Below, in pieces: positions 37,415-51,500 of a stretch of 64,000 bases of DNA. The notes under the pieces were generated by a model. That model made no database searches. It saw only the letters and a program-made list of their open reading frames with translations, and had not been told where the DNA came from. Numbering within the stretch: the first letter of the stretch is position 1; each line of letters opens with the position of its first letter. A program made the position numbers and the translations under genes. This stretch comes from Lingula anatina (Eukaryota; Brachiopoda; Lingulata; Lingulida; Lingulidae). Where the stretch lies: NCBI RefSeq assembly GCF_001039355.2, contig NW_019773550.1:9747-73746 (forward strand), in the 5' to 3' direction.

Positions 37415-40400
37415 GTGAGTAACTCTGATTGCAAATTGGATGCTGAAAGAAGCTTTGCTTACGCAGAATAAAATACTTGTTTATTTTGATCTTTTGGAAC
37501 CGTATTCATCTTTAAATAGTTTGTGTTTAATAATTTTGAACTGATTGAAAAACTGAGACTGAAACCAACTTCCAAAAAGTGGCCAAAAAGACGTTAAAAT
37601 TAAGTTGTAAAGGCAAAGACACTTTTAAAGTTAAACATTAAGATTCGAACCAGTCCAGGGTCTTATTGTGTTTTAATGCCTGTGTATTATTTAGATTCTA
37701 AGAAGACTTCCAATGACTTTTATCTTACAAATTTAGTCTAAATTTCTTTACTTGGCCAGATCGAGGCGAATACGGTCACAGTATGATATTGGTAATTGTA
37801 GACAAGTACCAGTGTAGCTGCTGTGTAATGCGTACGTAACTAAATTTATTGTGCCATGGTTTGTAAGCTCACAACATAATGACATCATATTTACCTGGGT
37901 AGTGTTAATTTGTTTTGTTTTTGTATATTTTATTCAAAGATTTTAATGTTAATGACCCTGTCACGTTTATGCCAGCATTAGCAAGAAAACTTCGCGTATA
38001 TATATAACTCCAAATTTGAAGCTGAACTTACATAGGGTTCTGGCAAAGTCAGTGTTCTGATAATGTATCTGTGAGGGATTGATATAGTTTTGCTAGAAAT
38101 TCGGGGTTTAAATTTGAATTAAATAAACCTTAAGTACTCTAGTGCTACTAGTTTACCAGTACCGTAGTTATTAGTTTATCCTTTAATTTATGAAGTTACT
38201 CTAATTTATGAAATTTATATCTTTAGTTCATTTTTACTTTTGTGAAGTGTGCTTGAAGCATTTTTGAAATATGAACACAGCTTCAAACAAGGAAACATCT
38301 TTCTAAATTGGAATTGAGGGATTCACTGCATGGATGACCTTTAACAAAAGACCAATCAACAGAAATATTTTGACTGATCTTTTTTTCCATTTGATCCTGC
38401 AAGAATGCAATTAATTTTCTGTATAACTTCCTTTTTTGCCTTTCAAGTCAAGCTGTAGGATTCATGGGAATATAGATTTAACATTTATCATGCAGCCTAA
38501 GTAAACTGTTCTATTTAAATATTGATCATGCATTCCATTTACAGTTGTCCAATACATGTAACGGCTGTGCTTAAGAATGTATGTTACATTGAACATTAAC
38601 TGGACTCCAGAATTATTGTCCAATAATCTCATCCAAATAAGAAATTAAATAGTAAATGTGTACTGGAAATGGATTTGAAGACATTGCATGTGTAGGGACA
38701 GCAAGAACAGATAAGTCTCTTAAATCAAATCATTTTTTTTTTTGTAATACTCATTCTTCTTTCTTATCAGTTTGATTAATATTTTTGTTGGCATTACCTT
38801 GATTGATGAGAATTGTATAATGTAATATTGGTAGGAGTGAAGTTCAGGTAGTTCCTTGAGTGCATACTAATGTGAAATTTGATATTAAAGTACCTTAGAA
38901 AAAAATTAGTGAAATGTGCAAATTAGCGAGTAAAATCTTTATTATAATTATGTGTTCCAACATTGCTTTTTATAAAAGACACTTTACATAATGTAATTGA
39001 AAGATAACATAATTTAACCGTCTCTTCCTTGGAAATATACATGTTTTACACTTTCAACTTTCTACTAAGATAAAAAAAAATGTTAAGGGGAAGCTTTACC
39101 TCAATAGCATTAGTTTTCCATTTAACTCAGTATACATACCTTGTACAACTGAAATTGGCAAAATAAAAAAGAAATTGTATCAAAATGTGCAGAATTACAT
39201 TCCGTGATCCCATTCATGCCTTGCCTTATGACACAGTAGCATTTTCACTACAATGAAAGAGCTTCTGTTCATGTAATACACAATGTTATGTCAACTTTCA
39301 CCACAATCACAACACAAACTTCTGATCAAATAGTCATTTATTGATTAACATTGCCATGTGTTTGGATTCACTTCTTGCACTCACTTTACTAAACCATTAT
39401 CAATACCCAATCAATACTAATTGAAATAAGACACATGTAGCAGCTTGTGTTTAATGAAGAAGTAGACAAAGAGAGATGGCATGCACTTGTCCCTTTGTCT
39501 GCATGATCTTGTTGTGCTGGCTTGGCACATAGACAGGTGCGTATTTTGACCTTTACTTTGGTACTTGTAAGGCTGGGTTGGTGTCAGTTACATTCAGAGT
39601 ATAGCATGTGTCTTTTTGTGCGATGGCTTGGGTATCTTCTTTATATCATTTAGCTACTCTTTTAACTGGACCATGCAATAATATTTCAGATAACCTGTTA
39701 TCAAAGAAGAAATTCAGATGTTCATGTTCAGTGAAGGCATTTACATAGACGTTTATGCTGTTTTTGTTCCTATACCATGAGATATGGTGTGGACTAGTCC
39801 TAGGTAATATAGTGTAGGTCATGCCATATAATACATGTAGCATCGAATAGCTTTAGAGCTGATATATGCTTACTAATAAGTGTTAAAAAGCAAAAAGGAT
39901 GGAGATGGCACCTTGAAGGTTCAAAGTTTTACCACATACGTACTGGACCAAAATGCTTATCAGAAGTAATTATTGTAAATTGTACATCTTTAATATTGTT
40001 ATTGTTTATTAATATACTAGTAGGCTGTCCAATGCATAACTTTGGCACATATAATATAGCATGTTTTAAACTCCCGAAATCAATTTTGCCCTGCAAATTG
40101 GACAATTTCTTCTTATTTATATATATATGTCATCTTTGTTAAAACTTACATGTACCTTCTAGAAACAAAAACAGTACAGGTACATGTATTTTTTGTTCAT
40201 GGATACATGTGTATATAAAATGTAACCAGAGAAAACAAATACTAGTACTCCAAATTAAAGTGCCTACCTCAAAAATATAATTTATGCCATTAGCATCTTT
40301 TATCCCAATATGGAAAAAAAAAAAGATAAACAGGTGAAAGCTGTAAACCAGATGGGTGTGAGGAAGTTGAAGGAAATTAGATACATCTAGCTGACATGGA

Positions 40401-42699
40401 CTGGCCTATGTTTTGATAGAGACTCTACTGAATTTGGCCTTGTTTTGTTATACCAGCAGCCCAGGTGTAAAATACGGTTGGTTGCAATAGAAACTGGTGG
40501 GATACTGCAGTATGCTATGGTTTGTAGGAATTATTGTATGTTTTCTCCATCTATTGCTTGGTGTACATGTGTTTTTTAGATAAGGTATATAACCCGTATA
40601 TGTAATCAGATGCACTGTGGCACCAAAATGCACCTTTTGTAAAAAGAAGAACTGCATTATTCAGAACTCTACAAATAATACTGAAATTATATCTCAGGGA
40701 TCCATTAAGCACTATAGTCTTCAACATCAGCTGCTGACCGCTGGGTGAATTTAGACAACGTAAATTGTTATATTGGACTGGTGCCTATTATATCTATGTA
40801 ATGTTGCAGTGTTAGGTTTAGAAATTTCATTAAGAGCACATGGAATTGGAGTGGAATACCTTTGGATCTGTGTTTAAATAAGTCGGTCTTTGTGATTGGA
40901 CATGAAAATTGATAGATTGAATTGGTTATTTGGTGATTACTCATGATCCTCATCTCCTAAAATATGCTGCTTCATGTGCCTGAATTGATAACTTAAGTAG
41001 TAACAGTTGACTGATAAATTCATATGCAGATAGCTCCAAGTCTCACATCCTGAGAGCATGACTGCATGCATTGTTTTTTGGTGTTTCCAGGAAATGACTC
41101 CTAGAAATTCAAAAGTGTCCTTGCCTTTAGTTCTTTGTCTGATAAAAATAATGCATCGCATTTCCAGGGCTTCAAATTACATTAATATTCATAATCCTGA
41201 GAGATAAGTGTCTAATATATTCTTGTTTTTGAACACCATGTCTGGACAACCCAACCCCAAATATGGATGAGCAATGCTCACCACCATATAATGGAAGTGT
41301 ACCATTTCCTACTCATAGTCCAGGCCAATGCCTGGAGCATAGGACCCAGCAGATGGAATTATAATACATATTGAATTATTCTCATAAAAAGGTTTGCTAA
41401 AATGTATCTCTGTCAGGCTAGAGAAATAATGCTATTACTGCAGTTCATGCATGGGGGATTATCAATGGAATCCACAAACCATTTCCCAGACTTTTAAAGC
41501 CTGAGTCATTTTAGATTCTATGACCTGAGCTTTTTGTTTCTTTAAAACATAAAAATAAAAGAATCTGTTTTGTTAATATAAAGAAACTGTTGAATACATG
41601 TAATAAAAAGATTTCCTAAAATATTACTGCCACCATCTTTTTGTGTTGAAATAGAGTAACTAGTGCACTTTTGCACCTTGACATTCATGCATAGGTGTAA
41701 ACAATGGGACACTGTTGTAGTAGATAGGTACTCAGTATATAGAATTGTTATAGACACTGTGTATTATATGCTGTTGGGTTTGAAAGTGGCAAAGGTTGAA
41801 ATACAACATGTGTCTTTTATGCTGTTACAATAAATATATTATTGAGGAATTTTCTCAACTTAAGGTGCTGAAGTGCATTTAGTTCATGTTTGTAGAGAAT
41901 GAAGATATATGATTGAGTAAAGAAAAAGATAAGATCAGTCTTTGGAGCCAGGCTAAAAATTTATGTATATCATATATTTATGTTTATATGCAGTACACAT
42001 AAAAGGAGAGGGGGTTAAGATACCCCTGTGTCAAAACATTTCAACATTGTGTAAATAGATATATTCTTCATAATTTTCTGAGTGTTAAAACCCATAAAAA
42101 AAAGAGAAAAAACTCAAAATATGTCCAATTTAACCATTTTAAGATCCGGTTCCCCTGGTTGCTTGTTGTTTCAGGCATACTGCCCAGGTACACAATATTG
42201 CACTCACAGCTAGCTAATAAAGTTCACAGCTGTCACTCCAGCACCACTGCACCCAAACTCATGCTTACAACTGTTCTACTTTAGGTGAAATGTGATATAC
42301 ACCAGGTAATACACCCATTTGTTGTATGATAGGTCCAAGGGGTAACCCATTGAAGAGGGTATTTAGGAATTTGTAATGGTAAAACTTACAGTAATGTTTT
42401 GTGTGGGGATCAAATTTGAGTAGAGTAGGCACCCTTTGAGTAAATTATCAAAAGTTAGGCTGGGTAGCTGTGATTGATTATTTGATGATTTCATCCCAAC
42501 ATGAATAAACTAAAGTATGGATTAGATTGATAGAACTATCTGAACTTTTGCATAGACATGTTTGAAGACCCCCACCCCCACCCCAGTGCTTACTGTATAT
42601 AACAATTTTAATTTTTCAACACCAAGTGGAAAAGTACTAGGGAATTGAATCACAATTTGTTATTGATATAAGACAAGCTTATATATACTGTATGTATAG

Positions 42700-42722
42700 A
42701 GAGAGAGAGAGAGAGAGAGAGA
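42700..42722. repeat. (GA)n microsatellite
   Basis: Eleven GA units in intron 1 of the ankyrin-repeat gene. Confidence 0.9.
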
Positions 42723-43848
42723 ATTAGCGACCCAATTCCTGTTATTTTGGCATTTTATATTTTGAATTCCGCACCATGCCAAGTTAAAATGTGATGTTAA
42801 TACTTTGCAGACTTTATTTGTATTTTTGTAACACCAGTAACATGTGGACTTGTTCACCTCCATCAGTCAACTTGGAAGCAACTTCTATTGGTTAGATCTA
42901 CATGCACATGCATGTTCTTAGTCATATCACATACCTCTGCATGTGTAATACATGTTACTTAATGTCATGCATACTGTCCAAATAAATTACCCAAAATTTC
43001 GACAGAGAAAGTTTCTTTTCTGAAATGTTTTTCAGTAGGAATGTTATTCTTCTCCACCTAGCATGCCTGCCAAATTGCATAAGTGAATACAATTTAAGTC
43101 CAATTTGCCCAAGTCCTGGCTCAACACTCATGTACTGGATGATTTCTTACAACGTACATTTTGAAAAAAAATTGCTTGTTGGGAAAGATGCTGGAAACTT
43201 TCACCTACTATAGCACTTGTTTGCTCTATGACAGGTAATTTTGAGAATAATCAAGTTGTTATGACCTGTTCAAGACTGAGATACTTTGACAGTTCATGGG
43301 AAGTGGAGTGACTGCACTTTTAAATTTGTGGAATCTCCTTCATGTCTCCAAATGTTGCAATGTTATATACAAGAAATGAAAGGCAAGCATGTGAGTATTT
43401 TTACTGATAAGTACAGAAACTAAAATAGTTTTAAAAGCGTTTATGCAGCTATATCTGACCTGATGATAAGAAAAAAAATGATAAGTGCAAATAAATGTAT
43501 CAACAAGCTATTTGGATATGTTAATTTAAGATAACTTGTGAAAGAAAAGCAAAAAAGATACAGTTATTTTTATGGATACACGTACTGGGAAACTGGGCAA
43601 GGTAGAGTAAATTATTTAAATGTGCAAGAATGTTCCTCTGGTAAAATGAATGCAGCAGGAGATGAAGATCAAGGTGCCATGTGCATGTGTGGTGTTGTTG
43701 AGAGGATTGGGGATGACAGCTCTTCATTTTGGTGGGATTAGTGCCAGAAAATGGATTTTCCTGGGTAAATGACAACTTTCCCATATTTTACAATGCTTAA
43801 TTAGTCAATTTTTTTAGTGTGGTTTTTGTAATAATTTTTGAAGTTGTA

Positions 43849-44042
43849 ATAATCTCTTAAGAAATTATTACGGAGGGTAGCCATCTGTGAAGGTACACAT
43901 GGTCCAACGACAAGCACAGATTTCAGAATAATTGTGAGAACCACCATTTTGTGGCAAAATGGAATTAATTTTATTTCTGTGTGTTGTTTACAGTGTGTTT
44001 ATTGTGGAATTTTGAATCTCATATGAGTTGTTATCCCTTTAA
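43849..44042. repeat. Dispersed repeat, copy 2
   Basis: Partner of 1-170, same orientation. The opening palindrome is imperfect here (AAGAAATTATTA). The end CTCATATGA...TTATCCCTTTAA is conserved. Confidence 0.6.
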
Positions 44043-44849
44043 CCAACACTTTAACAGCTGCCTCAAACATATTGTGCAGACCTAGGTGTTTCCAGGGAGC
44101 AATTATCATATGGTTTTGTAGAAATATCTCCCAAAACTACAGAAATATCATCAACCAACTGCTGACATCTATGGCCATAATATAGGAAAGGGAATGGTGC
44201 TTACAATATAAAGAATTGCCATTTTAACAAACACCAATAAATGTAACATGCTCTTTACTGGTACAGTGTATTAGATTTACTGTGAAATTGCAGTGGACCT
44301 TTCATCAGGTTATGCGATAATGCAAGTAGCCTTACATCCAGTTATAGGTTTTTGCATCAAAATTAATCAATGTCTAGACTTTGAGGGTAATGCTGATAAA
44401 CATTCAGCTGCATTCTTCTTTGTCTGCTGGTTACTGTGAATGGCTTCAATGTAGTGTATCAGTTTGTTATTTTTAGTAGTGCAAATATAATTTATTGTTT
44501 TTGTCAGTACAACTTACCTTATTACAGCAGTCTTTGCCATTTTGTCAGTCTGTTTCTAGTTTAATGATACATTTTAAACAGTGTGACAATATACTTGTGG
44601 TACCATATTGAACTTTGATATTCTGCTTTTATTCCAAGTTGTACTCCTACCATTAAATGAATTTTATTTCCTGGTCCAATACAATGCTGATATTAAATGT
44701 TGCTACATAATTAAAGGGAAATTAGCTATATCTGAGAGACATTGGAAAACTATGAATCTGGAAAGTGCCAAATATATTGAAGTATGCTGATACTACTACA
44801 GTGTCACAGTATTGAGCTCAGGTGAGTAAAAGTCCATTAATAAACTGAC

Positions 44850-46168
44850 ATCTGATGAAATATTCAGAGAGTAAACAGACTGTAAATCTTCAGGGAAAAA
44901 CCAAGTCATTAAATATTAATTGCTACAGATGTCTTCCTTTGAAGTTATAAGGTTATTTGATTACAATATGTCACGAAGGGTAGAATGTGTCTTATGTCAA
45001 TAGTATACGGTTGAATAGACAGGTTTTTTGAAAATATTGGTGGTTCTGTTTTTGTAGGTATTTCAAAATTATTTAGTTTGTTTTGTGTTATTGAGGTTTT
45101 TAAGAAGTCACTAAGGAAGTCCAACTTATCAATTAATAATTGCAGATGTGCCATTCTTTTATGATTTTTTAAAGTGGTGCATAATATATAGCATATTAAA
45201 GATAATTTTTAAAGTTTTTTATGATTTGTACTAGTAGGTTCTAAAAAGAGGATACTCAATAATAGAACAGGTAATATTTTCTTTTGAATAAGTGATTAGA
45301 TTTTTTTGGGGGGGGATGGGGGCAAAGACTTGATACAGCAGAAACTGTGATAGCTAGTGAATTGCATGTACAATGCCATGTCTACATTTATAAATTAATA
45401 CCATAATGGATAATGGTGTTATTTGGAAGCTCTGATATTAGCTGCAGATTCATTGTATAATTAGTGCTGCTGTTTTGAAACCCTTTTTCAATTCATGGAT
45501 GTTGTTTATTGAAGTGACTCTGCTTTTTATGCCTTTATATGGTTCACATTTATATCTAGTTACACCTACATCTAGTCACACAGCTGCTGGGCATCTTCTG
45601 GTATACGTAGGTCATTGCTGGGCTCCTACTAGAATGTGCAGATGCCTTTTGCATACTGTACCCTCTAGTGCTTCCCTTTTTCCTGAAGTGACTTTCAACC
45701 AGTTCTGTATTGAATGTACACCTACATCTTTTTAAGATTTTAAAGAATGATGTCATAATCAAATATTAGGTCGATCTCCTTCCAAGTCAAAAATTCATGT
45801 TTCAAATTTGACCACTTAAATTATCAGTGAAATTGAAATGGTTTACTAGGAGGTGGTGCAGTAGGCTGGACATGTTTCTTTTCATTGTCATATTCAATCC
45901 ACATTTGATCAATACTCCTAGCAAGTGGGAACAAAGGGATATCATATAATTGAACTAATGTAGCTTACTGTTATTAAACTACATTCTTGTTTGCTTTGCA
46001 TTGTTTATATAATCATTAGCTACATGTACTAGGACTTTCATGCATACATACACACAAAATGAATTACTAGTAAGTCCAAGGATCGTAGGTCTTTACTTCA
46101 AGAGCCAAAAATATATTCTGCTTTTATGCAGAATAAATCATTAGTAGTTCTACTATTTCTTTCTTTTT
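44850..46168. repeat. Direct duplication around an N, unit 1
   Basis: This 1.3-kb segment recurs at 46170-47488. The first roughly 450 bases are identical. The rest shows scattered substitutions and small indels, including a four-base deletion and a longer T/G homopolymer in unit 2. Unit 1 ends abruptly at the N. Confidence 0.9.
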
Positions 46169-46169
46169 N
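46169..46169. other. Single N (assembly join)
   Basis: The only N noticed. It sits exactly at the junction of the two near-identical units, so it most likely marks a join of two contigs that were not merged. Confidence 0.85.
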
Positions 46170-47488
46170 ATCTGATGAAATATTCAGAGAGTAAACAGAC
46201 TGTAAATCTTCAGGGAAAAACCAAGTCATTAAATATTAATTGCTACAGATGTCTTCCTTTGAAGTTATAAGGTTATTTGATTACAATATGTCACGAAGGG
46301 TAGAATGTGTCTTATGTCAATAGTATACGGTTGAATAGACAGGTTTTTTGAAAATATTGGTGGTTCTGTTTTTGTAGGTATTTCAAAATTATTTAGTTTG
46401 TTTTGTGTTATTGAGGTTTTTAAGAAGTCACTAAGGAAGTCCAACTTATCAATTAATAATTGCAGATGTGCCATTCTTTTATGATTTTTTAAAGTGGTGC
46501 ATAATATATAGCATATTAAAGATAATTTTTAAAGTTTTTTATGATTTGTACTAGTAGGTTCTAAAAAGAGGATACTCAATAATAGAACAGGTAATATTTT
46601 CTTTTGAATAAGTGATTAGATTTTTTTTTTTTTTTGGGGGGGGGGGGGATGGGGGCAAAGACTTGATACAGCAGAAACTGTGATAGCTAGTGAATTACAT
46701 GTACAATGCCATGTCTACATTTATAAATTATTACCATAATGGATAATGGTGTTATTTGGAAGCTCTGATATTAGCTGCAGAGTCATTGTAAAATTAGTGC
46801 TGCTGTTTTGAAACCCTTTTTCAATTCATGGATGTTGTTTATTGAAGTCACTTTGCTTTTTATGCCTTTATATGATTCACATTTATATCTAGTTATACCT
46901 ACAACTAGTTACACAGCTGCTGGGCATCTTCTGGTATACGTAGGTCATTGCTGAGCTACTACTAGAATGTGCAGATGCCTTTTGCATACCCTCTAGTGCT
47001 TCCTTTTTTCCTGAAGTGACTTTCAACCAGTTCTGTATTGAGTGTGCACCTACATCTTTTTAAGATTTTAAAGAATGATGTCATAATCAAATATTAGGTC
47101 GATCTCCTTCCAAGTCAAAAATTCATGTTTTAAAATTTGACCACTTAAATTATCAGTGAAATTGAAATGGTTTACTAGTAGGTGGTGCAGTAGGCTGGAC
47201 ATGTTTCTTTTCATTGTCATATTCAATCCACATTTGATCAATACTCCTAGCAAGTGGGAACAAAGGGATATCATATAATTGAACTAATGTAGCTTACTGT
47301 TATTAAACTACATTCTTGTTTGCTTTGCATTGTTTATATAATCATTAGCTACATGTACTAGGACTTTCATGCATACATACACACAAAATGAATTACTAGT
47401 AAGTCCAAGGATCGTAGGTCTTTACTTCAAGAGCAAAAAATATATTCTGCTTTTATGCAGAATAAATCATTAGTAGTTCTACTATTTC
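46170..47488. repeat. Direct duplication around an N, unit 2
   Basis: Second copy of 44850-46168. It begins with the same TCTGATGAAATATTCAGAGA and runs on smoothly into unique sequence after 47488. Confidence 0.9.
46622..46648. repeat. Poly(T)-poly(G) tract
   Basis: About 15 T followed by about 12 G. The unit 1 counterpart at 45301 is shorter. Confidence 0.85.
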
Positions 47489-48484
47489 TTTCTTTTTTGT
47501 GAATGGAACCAGTTTCCTCATTTTTAGGAGATTTCAGATCATGTTAACAGAAAACTCTCAGTCTTACTGATGAAACATAATTTTGACCCTAAATTCTTGG
47601 TATACAGGTTTAGTTGACTTTTTTACTGTATGACTTACATGTATATATAGTGACATTTGACACAAAGTTGGCAACCAATGTTCACCCACAATTAGTGTGA
47701 GGAAATTGTAATTTGTCTTTTATTATAATAATACTAAAATAACTTTTGCGGTTGGTGTATCTTTTAAGATTTTAAGGCCATATGAGGCCATGTTTATACA
47801 GTCTGGAAATTGTCCTCAACCTCACCCATAATATTGAATGGACTACCAGGCACTGGGCTGAACAAAAGATTCATTTTGCATTGGACAATAGGGTCTGCCA
47901 CGCTGGTGCCCAGACCATGTCCTTTAAACTTCCTTATTTAACCTGTGTTAAATTGTTTTAGAAAATACTTTTGCAATAGCTTTGAAATATATTTGGTCTT
48001 TTGGTCTTAACATTAATTGTGGAAATTGAAATTATGCACTAGTAGTACCAGTTGCGCCTTAATGGCTGGAGAGAGGGGTAAGACAGAGTATTTACTAGCC
48101 ATTGCAAACTTTTGCAAGGAAGTCAAGTAATGTATGATTTATATTTATGCGTGTGGTGCACATACATGTAGTTTAATACATTTTTTAATTGAGAGAAGTC
48201 AGTTTTTAAACACTATATTGATGATAATGGATCTTCTGTTGGGGTGTTAATTAAAAATAAGAAGTTGATGACAATTCACAGACTGAAACTACTGGTTCCA
48301 GTCAAAGCTCTAGATTAAGATAATGATAATGAAAACACTTTGTTTGAATTTCAGTCGTATATATATTTCACGTTTAACTATTTTTAAATAGTTAAATAAA
48401 AGTACTTAAAAGTAACTTCCCTGGAATCAACCTCCTAGGTTTTGTTTTGTTTAAAGACTAAAATTTGACTTTAATATTTTTCAG

Positions 48485-48498
48485 ATGTGACAATGTGA
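48485..48498 (+). promoter_or_regulatory. Two minimal start-stop uORFs before the ankyrin start codon
   Basis: The 5' end of exon 2 contains ATGTGA twice (48485-48490 and 48493-48498), immediately before the main ATG at 48502. Start-stop elements of this kind can stall scanning ribosomes. A functional role here is inferred. Confidence 0.4.
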
Positions 48499-48501
48499 GC
48501 A

Positions 48502-51500
48502 ATGCCAGAAAATGGTAATGGAGGAAAACACGCCCAAAACACAGTCAACAGCAGACCAAAAATAAACAACAGTAATAATCATCATGTGAATGCTAGCAGT
48601 ATTAAAGCATCATCTGGGTCTGGGGAACACCCAGTTTTCTCCTCCAGTTTTCAACGTAATCAGAATATCCTACAGCCATACCATGACATAGCTTCTAGTC
48701 TGTTTGGAGGAGGTGGGAATCATGATATCAATGAGGCCTTTCTGGCAGCTGTCAAGGTAAGTTTGTATTTGTGCATTGCTGTAGGTGAGAAGATGACTTA
48801 TGTTTTTAGTTTTTAATTTCTTATAAAAATCTGCCAGTATTAGATGGATTTTAAAAATAATTAGGTCAGATGTGTTGATATGTTAAAATTCATATAGTCA
48901 CTTGTTTTGTCCAACTTTTAAATTCACCTCAACATTTGTAAAAGGTCAAGACCAAGCAACCCTCAGCCTATTAAGGAGGTAATTAGATGGAATGTTGATT
49001 TTGAGTTTAAAAATTGGCAGAAATGGGCAATGTAGCACTTTCTGTGCCAGGGCTATGTTAGATAAATAATTTTAATTTTATTTATTTAAATTTAATGTGG
49101 CTTAAAAGCCAATCTCATATTCTAAATACTCATTCAAATTAAAAAACTTAGAGTGCATTCCCAGATATTTAGATCAATCCAGAGATTTAGATTTAGATCG
49201 ACCTAACTCCCTGGGGGTTCACGCTATATTGCAGTCAGCTGAGCGCGCACCATAGTTAATTACCCCCTTACCTCTTTTAGAAGGTGGGACAGACGCTTAA
49301 GCTGGCTAAGCTGACAGTAATCTAGTGAGACTCCCCACAGGGATAGATCGATCTAAAATCTATGGGAATGGGGTCTTAGTCTCAAACTCAATCCTAGTTG
49401 TTCTTTCTCAAAAGATACACCATATTTACCTCCGTTGGCTTTTGCCAGTAGCTGTATACAAAGATAATAAAGTGCAAACTTTTGTACAACATTAAGCAAA
49501 CATTCATATAATTTATAGCATATAATCTCTCTTCTGCACACAAAGATAAGGGATTAAACCTCTGTTTTTGCTTGCTACATTATCAGTAACGTGTTTGATA
49601 AGTATACAACGAGTTTAATTTTAGTGTCATGGGCACAATAAAATCAAGTCAAATTTAGTACAATGTTGAATACTAAAGTTAGTAATTTTTATTAGGATTG
49701 TTTAATCATAATTTATTTTATAGAATTTTATCAGTTTTGAGGTTAACATCAAATTTCTTGACAATAAAGAAATTTAATATTTGTTACTAGTACATAATAA
49801 TAATAATAATAATAATAATAATCTTTATTGGAGAAATCGCAACCCGAAGGTTGAAGTTATACAATTACATATATGAATATTTAAGTCAAGGAAGCCTGGT
49901 TATTTTTGCACTGGTGCACTCCGTAGGCGGTCTCACCTCCCTGGGGAGCATACAGCTCGGCTGCCATATAAGGCGCTCATAGCTAATATAACATTTCTAC
50001 CCTGCCTGACCAGGCCCCTGCTTCAACCCCTTTATGCTGAGTGCCAAGCGGGGAGACAGCAGGTACCGTTTATAAAGGACTGGTATGTCCCCGGACGGGA
50101 TTTGAACCCACGTCCTCCCGCTCCGGAGGCGGACACTCTAACCACAAGGCCATCTGGTCGGTAAAATTTAATACATACAAAGATTTAAATATTTAAAGCA
50201 AGAAAATGGGGTAGTTGTCATTTATAAACAGCATTATTGCATCTAGCCATTACTGTACTTAAGTCAACCAGGTATGATGCCAGTAAGTGAAAAGTCTAAT
50301 TATTGATTACTTTTTCAAAATTATGAAATCCCAAATAATAACTGTTGCTGATAGGATACATTTAGTAGGACATTCTATTAGGGCTCCAGGGAGAAAATGC
50401 ATTAGGAGTGCTTCATGCTCCAATATAATGTACAATAATAATTATTAAAATATATTATTATTATTATTATTATTATTGTTATTATTATTAATTTCTTTGT
50501 GTTGGGAATCGGCAAATATCATCAGTGGAATGGAAACCAAAATTGTTAAAAAGGCGGAATGACTTAACAGTAAGGCTTAATTATAATGAAATGATGTACT
50601 AATAGTAATATATTATATTACCATGGAACTGTCATTTTGAATCATGCTATTATTGCCAATTTCTTATTGTGGTATCTTGGAACCATAAAACTTATGTACC
50701 ATATGCATGAGTCTATGTTACTTGCAGATTAAAATTGACTAAGAAACAAATTGGTGTAAACTGTGGTTATTAGGTTTAATAGGCATTTAACATTCACCTT
50801 TGCGTGTGTATTTGCCATATATGCATATACCTCATGGAAACTGACATCGACTTTGAGTTGGATATCTAATTGCGAAATGACTTGTCATAAGTTTTCAGTA
50901 AACTGACTGGGTCTTTGCTTTGCCTCAAAGCAAATAAATTACCTATCCAGAGCTTTTTGGAACTTACTTTGCAAAACCAGTGCCATGCATAAAGGCAACA
51001 TTCAAGTAGACTCTAAAACTTGTGGTCAGAGATTGCCTGATAGAAATTGCTCAAATATGACCAAAGTTAATCATAGGTCAAAATAGATATTAAGTAGTCT
51101 GCTGCCATTAGGATCAATTAGCACGACCCTACAGCTGATCAACAATACAGGAAGAATGTAGCCTGTCTAAACCCTGATTGATTAAGTATAATTTGGCACC
51201 TACTGAGCTTTGGCATATAATGACAATGGATAATACTGAGACAAAGAGGGCAGCTTAAAAAGGTAATTTTGAATCGAACAAAGACATGGCTGATGATGAT
51301 GCAGGTGCAACGTGGAGAAATATACAGCAGTTGTCGTACAAGCTTCCATTCAGAAGCAAGAGTAGCAAACTTCAGGTCTACATGTAGCTGCCTGCCAGAA
51401 GGTGACTACTACTAAAAACAAGTGAGATGACTTTGAAATCATTGATATTGTATTGCAAAAACCTGCAAAGATCTGTGGTTAGTTCATCTGAGTCGCAAAA

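Larger units (their letters stand above)
37415..48484 (+). other. Intron 1 of the ankyrin-repeat gene
   Basis: About 11 kb without any supported exon on either strand. It holds a dispersed-repeat copy (43849-44042), a (GA)n tract and the duplicated segment around the N at 46169. Confidence 0.45.

Noticed and set aside
44945-45154. 69-codon minus-strand frame that recurs at 46265-46474
   Set aside because: The identity merely reflects the 1.3-kb duplication around the N. The frame has no recognised domain and neighbouring frames are broken.
50078-50161. A genuine tRNA gene on the minus strand
   Set aside because: Boxes A and B are good, but the acceptor stem does not close cleanly and the sequence runs on into a SINE body and (ATT)n tail.
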